From Tretioscincus oriximinensis (lineage: Eukaryota > Chordata > Lepidosauria > Squamata > Gymnophthalmidae): a stretch of DNA of 64,000 nucleotides. A program made the translations under genes and the position numbers. Of this stretch, positions 58,166 to 64,000 are shown in pieces. The notes under the pieces were generated by a model, which was given only the letters and a program-made list of their open reading frames with translations, had not been told where the DNA came from and did no database searches. Location of the stretch: NCBI GenBank assembly GCA_022410635.1, contig JAJVDF010000140.1, forward strand, positions 1,090,564 through 1,154,563, given 5' to 3'. The stretch's first letter is position 1. The number at the start of each line of letters is the position of its first letter.

Positions 58166-59964
58166 CCAGAAAAATGTTCCATATGTACAAGAAAGATTGC
58201 TTAGCAAGAATTTCTCACAGGATTTAATAAGCTTAAGATGCAGTGAATGGATTGCAGGATATCCCCCCTCCCCTCCCACATATTGTAATGGCTGCAGAAT
58301 TCTACAGGGATGCATGCATGCAGAAGATTCTACCACCCACTGAGGCAAAGTTCACTGAAGTTGTATATAAGGTCTTTGGAAGTCTATGCAGAGAATCATG
58401 GGGTGAGCCAAAAGGCACAACCATTACTCACAGAATCTCCACAGTTGCTTCCAGCTGGAATTCCTCAGTGCACACATATATACACAATCATACACAAATG
58501 AACTCACATATAAAATCCAATTCTCCTAAATTCAACAAACTTCTTGGGGTTTTGCAAATTGTGTAATACTATGTAACATTTATTAAAGTATATATGTATC
58601 CCTTTGGGGATGAAACAACATTCACATATGTTGGTTCCATATACTGGTACCTTCCATTTCCACTTTACTACAATATAGCTAATATTTGTAATACATCTGT
58701 ACTGGACCTGATATGGAGTGCTTAACTAATCCTGTCTATAAAGATCGTTAGTAAGGGCAAAACGAAACTCCCACTGCAACCTAAATATTACAGCCTAAAT
58801 GCATTTATTTTTGCTTTCAAAGTGATACAATGTGAGTTACCATAGCTATATTACAGTGCTTCCATTGTGGTACCTTCCCTATCTACTGTTTCTTTCTGTA
58901 CTCTAAAGAGTACTAAAGCCATGTAATTGTGGAGAATTCCTAGGAGAAAATGGGCACGATCCCTGATGAAAGGTCCAGATTCGGNAATTAGAAGTTAAGA
59001 AAATTCTGAAATTCAAGAAAAAAGCAAATTTGATTGAAAATGTTTCATATTAAGGGAAAATGATCAGTTATACTTGAGTCTTGTATCCATTAATTTTTCA
59101 TCTTGATTTTCTCAATGGACCTGGATCTTGGCTCAGATGAAACTTTGGCCCTTTGGTGCCTACTTCCACTAGTTTCCAATAAGGAGAGTTTCAAGGTCCC
59201 TCCCTAGTGCTAGTATGAGAAAACCAAGATATACAACTAACAAACTCAAATGTATTTTAAAAAGTCTCACCTGCAAGTCTGGTTTGAATATTGGATAGCA
59301 ACAAAAGTAACTTTCATAAATTTCTTAAGCAAATTTTTAATATAAACATGTGATACTTAATATGGCACTGAAAGGAACAACAGAATGGTGTCTGCACATA
59401 TATGCTGCTGGGTTACACAGAACAAAGATGGGAGCTTTACCACAGATCTCACTTCCATGTGAATTGTATTCGGAATCCTTGCAAATTTCACAAAAGCCAT
59501 TATCCATCTCAAGATGGATGGAACCCAAACAAATTGTTATTAGTTTGAATTAAATTATGCTTAGTACAATATGATTAATAGGCAAGCCTGAGTTTGCACA
59601 CATATATTGTGTACACATACCTCCACAGTCACACATTCATAAGAGTACGCTGTATATCACACACACACACACACTCATCCTCCCATGTACATACATTTAC
59701 ACAGGAGCAAGCATTAACATGCATTAACACACAAATAACCACACTGTAGGGTCATAAAAAAAACTGGAACAGGAGTTTTTAGCTCTAATGGGTATGGAAA
59801 CTGATTCCCACCCAGATGCTGCAAGCATCATAACCTGCATATGATGCACATTCCTCCTGTCCAAATTCCTGCCCCATTTCCNCCCCCAAAATCTATCCAA
59901 AGAGCAAGATTAAGTCTAACATGATTAGTTGGGGGATGGATGGGAAGGGAGGGTTGGCCTAAAA
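58166..59964. other. Intronic, unassigned
   Basis: AT-rich, with an (AC)n run at about 59657-59675 and CA-rich sequence at 58470-58510. No exon recognised. Confidence 0.45.
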
Positions 59965-60112
59965 GATTCCAAACGCTTTACTCTGTTCCAGAAAGGCATC
60001 TATGGGGTCCGTTGTGGTCTGTGCTATCCCCGAATGACATATGGGCAGCAGATCCTTCAGATCCTTTTGTATCTGGAATAGAATACGGCCTATGGCCCTG
60101 TGGTACAGGCCT
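59965..60112. mobile_element. Fold-back element, family A, 260 bp from the exon 1 donor
   Basis: CTTTACTCTGTTCCAGAAAG at the left, ATATGGGCAGCAGATCC in the middle, GTATCTGGAATAGAATACGG and ACAGGCC at the right. Confidence 0.6.
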
Positions 60113-60375
60113 CAGTAATGGGTTTCACGTATCATTTATTCTCACAACCCCACACGCGCGCACACCCGCACATAGACCTGCAGCCGAAGGCGCTAAGCCC
60201 CCCCATGAACCCCGTGCCCGAGGCTGAGCGCCCCAGCAGCCCTCCCCAGGCTCGCCCGCGGGGGGCTCTGCGTCCCAGGGGCCTGTGCGGGCAGGGAAAG
60301 GGTTTGGTGGGTGCCGGGAACAGAGTCGGGAGCAGGCGGCGGACGTTTCCTCGCTCGCCTGCCGCGTGGGGTTAC

Positions 60376-61147
60376 CTGCGAAGGCCGTTTTCCAAAAGTG
60401 TCCTGCGGGGCTTTGATCTTTGGGGCAGCACATTTGATTGTTCCAGCCGCCGGCCAGGGAGGCCCAGTGGGGCTCGTGATAGGGGTCCACGGGCAAGAGC
60501 GCCGCCGCCGCCGCTTCGTGCCTGCCGTCGCCCGGAGGGGCCCCGCCGATCGTCTGCACCACCGAAACGTCCAGGTATCCGGCCATGGGCTGGTAAGGGC
60601 CGGCGGCGTAGCCCGGGTAGAAGGCGAACTCGGCGGGGCGCGTCTGGTAGTCCTCGGGGGCGGCGGCGGCGGCGGCGGCGGAACTGCAGGCGTCCAGGTA
60701 CTTCTCGGCCGTCGGGTACCCGGCCTGGGGCGGCGGGGGCGGCGGGCAGGGCTTCAGGGAGCTCCGCGCCACACGGTACGAGCAGTAGCCGCCGCCGCCG
60801 AAGTAGCCGTAGAAGGGCGAGGCGGCGGCGGAGGAAGCCGAGGGGGCGGCGTGGTGAGCGGGGATGGCCGCCGCCGGGCAGGGGAGGCACTGCTTGGCGG
60901 AGGCGTCTGCCGGCGGGGAGCCCTCCAAGGACGGGTAGACGCTGCCGCCGCCGCCGGCCATGGTGCTGGGACTGGGCCCGCCGCTGCCGCTGCCGCTGCC
61001 GCCTCCCAGCGCCACGTTTCTGCAGTGGCCGCCGGCGGCCGGGAAGGGAGGCGAGCTCAGCAGCAAGCCGTCCATGCTCTTGCGGGGAGGCGCCGCATCC
61101 AGGCCCCTGCTGCCGCCGCTCCCTCCGAAGGCTGCTTCGGGCTCCAT
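60376..61147 (-). CDS. HOXB13: HOXB13 exon 1 (residues 1-257 and first base of codon 258)
   Basis: Exon 1 of the most 5' HOXB gene, a homeodomain transcription factor that acts in the nucleus in the posterior body axis, hindgut and urogenital tract. The start is the ATG at 61147-61145, which gives MEP as in mammalian HOXB13. Family segments in order are MDGLL (about residue 25), AKQCLPCP, YGYFGGGGY followed by RSSLKPC, AEFAFYPGY, QPMAGYLDVSVVQT, LLPVD, and GGWNNQMCCPKDQ to FWKTAFA. DVSVVQT and NNQMCC with FWK favour HOXB13 over HOXA13, HOXC13 and HOXD13. The exon ends in GCA G followed by GTAACC, a good donor in phase 1, the same phase as human HOXB13. Runs not seen in the human protein include Gly/Ser-rich stretches, a Pro run before QAGYP, seven Ala near the middle (GCC repeat at about 60659-60681) and five Ala before LLPVD. 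The open frame continues into the intron, but that is read-through. The identification is very firm. Confidence 0.96.
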
Positions 61148-61530
61148 GCAGCGCCGGCGAAGGCGACCCGAGGGCGCATGGGCGGCCGCTTTTCAATCTC
61201 ACGCCGTCCGCAACGTCGGGGAAACGGGAGACGGAGGGAGCGAGGGGACGAATGGGGGGGCGGGCCGAGGTGCGGGGATCGTTTTAAAAGGGCTGCTGGC
61301 GACTAGCAAAGGAGCGTCGCTCGGCGGCTGGAATCACTCCCCCCCCCTCCTCCTCCTCCCCCCCTTCCTCCAGGCCTCCTCTCCCCCTCCCCCCAGCCCC
61401 CCGCCCGCAAAGGAGGTGGCTTGGGCAGCACTGGCCGCTCATTGGCTGCCGCGCGTCCTGCGGAGACGTGTGTGAAAGGCTTTTATGGCAAGTCGGGGAG
61501 AGGGGAGGGGAGGGGCCCGTGCACGTGACC
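61148..61530 (-). promoter_or_regulatory. HOXB13: HOXB13 promoter and 5' UTR, GC-rich
   Basis: The GC-rich, CpG-containing sequence continues about 380 bp upstream of the ATG. Motifs seen, in order away from the ATG, are a TATA-like TTTTAAAA at 61282-61289 (about 135 bp upstream, so a start site near 61250 and a 5' UTR of about 100 nt would fit), a CCAAT box on the gene's strand at 61445-61441, TTTTATGG at 61481-61488 (the known preferred core of CDX and HOX13 proteins), and a CACGTG E-box at 61522-61527. The last two suggest CDX input or HOX13 autoregulation, which is inference. No transcription start has been shown. Confidence 0.65.
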
Positions 61531-61995
61531 AGCTTCTGTGCAGGAAAGGGATGGAAAAAAAATTTCCCCCCTTATTATTTCTTTTCCTTCGTACTGCAAA
61601 GGGTAGAGGGCAACATACACACACACAGTGGTGACCCATCCTCTACAGGGCCTGGACGCCGTTGAATGGGAAGAAAACTGCAGGCAGACCTGAAAATGAC
61701 AGATTCGAGGGGAAGGCGCGAGGGGAGGGGGCGTGGGGTGTGTGTGGGGAATAAGAGCAGAGATTCCAGCAATCTGTATGGCTGCGCTTCCCCCCCCCTC
61801 CTCTTTGCAAACCAGACCCCCCTCTTCCTTTTGAGATTTTCACATTTTATCCCTAAAACGTCCAAAATATCTTCAATAAGGCCCAGCGCTGCTTTTACGT
61901 CTTTCCCTCATTCTGCTGTTATTGCAGATGATCTTTCTTTTCCTTGATGGAAAGTTTTTCAAATAAAAAAGAAAAAGCTCAAGAAAGGGGGGAAG

Positions 61996-62039
<44 letters not shown>

Positions 62040-62916
62040 GAAAGAAAGAAAGAAAGAGAAAGAAAGAAAGAAAGAGAAAGAAAGAAAGAGAAAGAAAGAA
62101 AGAGAAAGAAAGAAAGAAAATATATGAAAATAAATCTGTTTTCCTAGTCCATTGGATGGGAAATAGATAAGTGAACCCCAGGGGCCTGGCGCGTCTGGAT
62201 GGTTTCTCTTTTATGCTGGGTGGTGGGAGAGAGGCTGAAAGAGGCAAGATCTCCGCCAACTTCGTGCTTCAGAAATACGTTTTCCATATTGAAACGAGGC
62301 GTGCAGACAGAGGGGAGGATCTCAGCTCGCGGTGAGGAGCGACCAGTTACTGTCTAGGTGAAGCCCCCACGTCTTACTTTTGGGTCTTTGCTGCTCCCAC
62401 AGCGCAAGAAAATGGATGGAGGGGGGCACAGCTCCCTGATAATGGGGAGAAAGCAAGGGAGAGGGGAAGATATAATCTCCCAAGGCCCAACAGTTCCTTA
62501 ACAGGCCCAACAGTTCCTTAACAGGCCCTAATGGTTGATTGGGATCTGTAAATCTAATCATTTTAGAAGTGGATATATTATCCCTGGGCGGGGGGGGGGG
62601 GGGGATATGCTGGGGAAGCAGAGGGCAGAGAGAGAGAAAAGAAGTAACTCTCCAAAACCCAACAATTACATTAACAGTCCATCTAAATAAATCCAACTTC
62701 GTCCCTTCCTTTTTCAGGGCTGAGGCCTGGCTTCCTGTCCAAAACTCTTCAATCAAATTTTCTCCTTGATGCTCTTTCCACAATGGCTTCCCCTTCCTAA
62801 CATTACCACAGTTGCCCTTGCTCAGGAGTTTCTCTCTTCCTTCTGTTTAATTGTGCGTTTTTCTTTTTCCCCTCCCTCAAATTTAAATCTTTCAGAAAGG
62901 GCAGAATCAGGGAGCA
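61531..62916. other. 5' flank of HOXB13; no gene
   Basis: No exon is recognised. A 22-bp unit (AGGCCCAACAGTTCCTTAAC) is doubled at about 62482-62525. A G run is at 62588-62603. The GAAA microsatellite is listed separately. Confidence 0.5.
61995..62119. repeat. (GAAA)n microsatellite
   Basis: About 125 bp of AAAG units with regular GAGAAAG interruptions. Directly seen. Confidence 0.95.
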
Positions 62917-63231
62917 CGCCTGAGTATTAAGATCTGTGAAGAACATAATCGCCTCAGTATTCGCCTCAGTATTAAGATCTGTGAAGAACAAAATCGCCTG
63001 AGTATTAAGATCTGTGAAGAACAAAATCGCCTGAGTGTTCAGATCTGTGAAGAACAAAATCGCCTGAGTATTAAGATCTGTGAAGAACAGAATCGCCTCA
63101 GTATTAAGATCTGTGAAGAACAGAATCGCCTCAGTATTAAGATCTGTGAAGAACATTAATCGCCTCAGTATTAAGATCTGTGAAGAACATTAATCGCCTC
63201 AGTATTAAGATCTGTGAAGAACATAATCGAC
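62917..63231. repeat. Minisatellite, 33-bp unit, about nine copies
   Basis: Unit AGTATTAAGATCTGTGAAG then AACAAAATCGCCTG repeats head to tail. Later units have CATTAATCG (34 bp). Because 33 is a multiple of three and the minus frame has no stop, it shows an 11-residue repeat (FFTDLNTQAIL) that I do not regard as a protein. Confidence 0.95.
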
Positions 63232-63834
63232 ATGAACTGAGTTTAGGTTTGCTCTGCCACCTTCCAAATGACACAGAGTTGTAATTCATTTAAAAATGGG
63301 AGTAAAATCAAAGCAGAATCATCCATCCTACTCCTAACCTCCTCAGGGTCTGGCTTCGGAGCTTTTCCAGTAGTGTTTGTCCTGTTGGCTTTCATTACTA
63401 AACAGGCCCTCAAAGGGTGTGCGAGGAAAACTTGGGTTCAAGACTGAGACCTCATGTATTATTTACATGATACAGGATAAGTGAGATTGTGGGATCATTC
63501 AAACAACAATCACATCTCTCCCCAGCCCATGAATGTTCTAGGTAAAAAAAGCTAAGTTAGGCAAGAGATGAGAGCAATCTAAATCTCCCCTCATTTTAAG
63601 CCTGCAATTAGCTCTAAATAAGCCTTATTTTCCTCCAATTTTGGTTTCTGTTCAGTAAAATGGAAATTATGAGCAGAGTAGGCTGCCTTTCTGTGAGCCT
63701 GTGTTGAATTACAAGCCTAAAGAGTCCTTTCCTCCACAACACAGCACACTTCGGGGTCTTTAAAAGCCAGAAGCAACTACACTAAGCAAAATCACCAGTT
63801 ATAGCAAGCATAACACTGAATGCAACCGTATGTA
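63232..63834. other. No gene; unassigned
   Basis: No recognisable feature. Confidence 0.45.
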
Positions 63835-64000
63835 TTCTAGCAAGGGGCTTCTTAGAAACTAACAAGAAAAAGTGTGGTGACATGTCCAGCAAAGGTGCTA
63901 GTAGCACTTAGAGACTAACAGTAGAAAAGTAGGTGGCATAAGCTTCTTGTAGAAGTAGACTTGCCTATGAAAGCTTATGCCACCTACTTTTCTACTGTTA
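63835..64000. repeat. Reptile-type repeat in two opposed copies, 30-bp perfect inverted repeat
   Basis: TTAGAGACTAACAGTAGAAA at 63909-63928 and AAGCTTATGCCACC at 63971-63984 are signature pieces of a repeat common in reptiles. TAACAGTAGAAAAGTAGG..AAGCTT at 63916-63945 is the exact reverse complement of 63971-64000. The spacer is 25 nt. The element runs off the window. Confidence 0.85.

Larger units (their letters stand above)
53349..60375 (-). other. HOXB13: HOXB13 intron, about 7.0 kb, enlarged by mobile elements
   Basis: This lies between the donor GTAACC at 60375 and the acceptor CTGCAG at 53349. Mammalian HOXB13 introns are roughly 1 kb by recall, so this one is several times longer. It holds fold-back elements (53676-53892, 54005-54143, 54190-54330, 57243-57345, 57920-58160, 59965-60112), an (AC)n run at about 59657-59675, a 14-G run near 54186, and AT-rich stretches without recognisable repeats. 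The acceptor's pyrimidine tract contains a (TTC)n run, read as GAA repeats on the plus strand at about 53379-53399, so its length may vary between individuals. I see no exon-like conserved ORF in it. Confidence 0.9.

Noticed and set aside
60125..60375. Continuation of the HOXB13 exon 1 frame to 340 codons
   Set aside because: The part after the GTAACC donor has no HOXB13 similarity and the homeodomain lies in exon 2, so it is intron read-through.
60100..61287. 395-codon plus-strand frame and several others over HOXB13 exon 1
   Set aside because: They are antisense or shifted shadows in GC-rich DNA. Their Arg/Gly/Ala-rich products match no family, while the minus frame is clearly HOXB13.
62803..63156. 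117-codon minus frame with 11-residue repeats
   Set aside because: It is produced by a 33-bp minisatellite. No signal peptide, family motif or splice context supports a gene.
62917..63231. CRISPR array
   Set aside because: The repeats are head to tail without spacers, in a vertebrate genome.

Overview
This is vertebrate genomic DNA holding one protein-coding gene, the posterior Hox gene HOXB13, in 64 kb that is otherwise non-coding and rich in repeats. The organism is most likely a squamate reptile (lizard or snake). The evidence is the mix of repeats: CR1 fragments ending in a short 3' direct repeat, an L2/CR1-type LINE with a (TAAA)n tail, two families of tRNA-derived SINEs of the kind known from squamates, and many short fold-back DNA transposons. 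I cannot name the species.

HOXB13 lies on the minus strand. Exon 1 is 61147-60376 and exon 2 is 53348-53041. The splice junctions are GT/AG, both exons are phase 1, and the predicted protein is 359 aa. It has the HOXB13-specific N-terminal segments and a complete homeodomain. It differs from the mammalian protein in having Gly, Ala and Pro runs in exon 1 and an eight-threonine tail after the homeodomain. The intron is about 7 kb and carries at least five or six fold-back transposon copies. A GC-rich promoter with CCAAT, TATA-like, E-box and HOX13/CDX-like motifs lies at 61148-61530.

Lower coordinates (53 kb down to 1) are 3' of HOXB13, which in the conserved Hox cluster order is the interval towards HOXB9. 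I found no HOXB9 exon and no mir-196 seed within it. The interval is a patchwork of (a) a very abundant palindromic element, here called family A (about 17 copies), (b) a second TIR element, family B, with clear 8-10 bp target duplications, (c) CR1 and L2-type LINE ends, (d) two SINE families, and (e) stretches without recognisable repeats that may be conserved Hox regulatory DNA (best candidates 2390-4003, 37770-38420, 52260-52740, and intronic 55020-55340 and 56090-56340). GC-rich patches lie at 39.7-40.7 kb and 49.8-50.3 kb.

Higher coordinates (61.5-64 kb) are 5' of HOXB13 and hold a GAAA microsatellite, a 33-bp minisatellite and, at the window edge, a perfect 30-bp inverted repeat.

I see no prokaryotic or viral gene system, CRISPR array or operon. 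The most informative observations are the altered HOXB13 protein and intron, the heavy fold-back transposon load inside a Hox cluster, a LINE and a SINE in the window that share a 3' tail, and several long hairpin sequences. All family names for repeats are inferred from the sequence without a database search.
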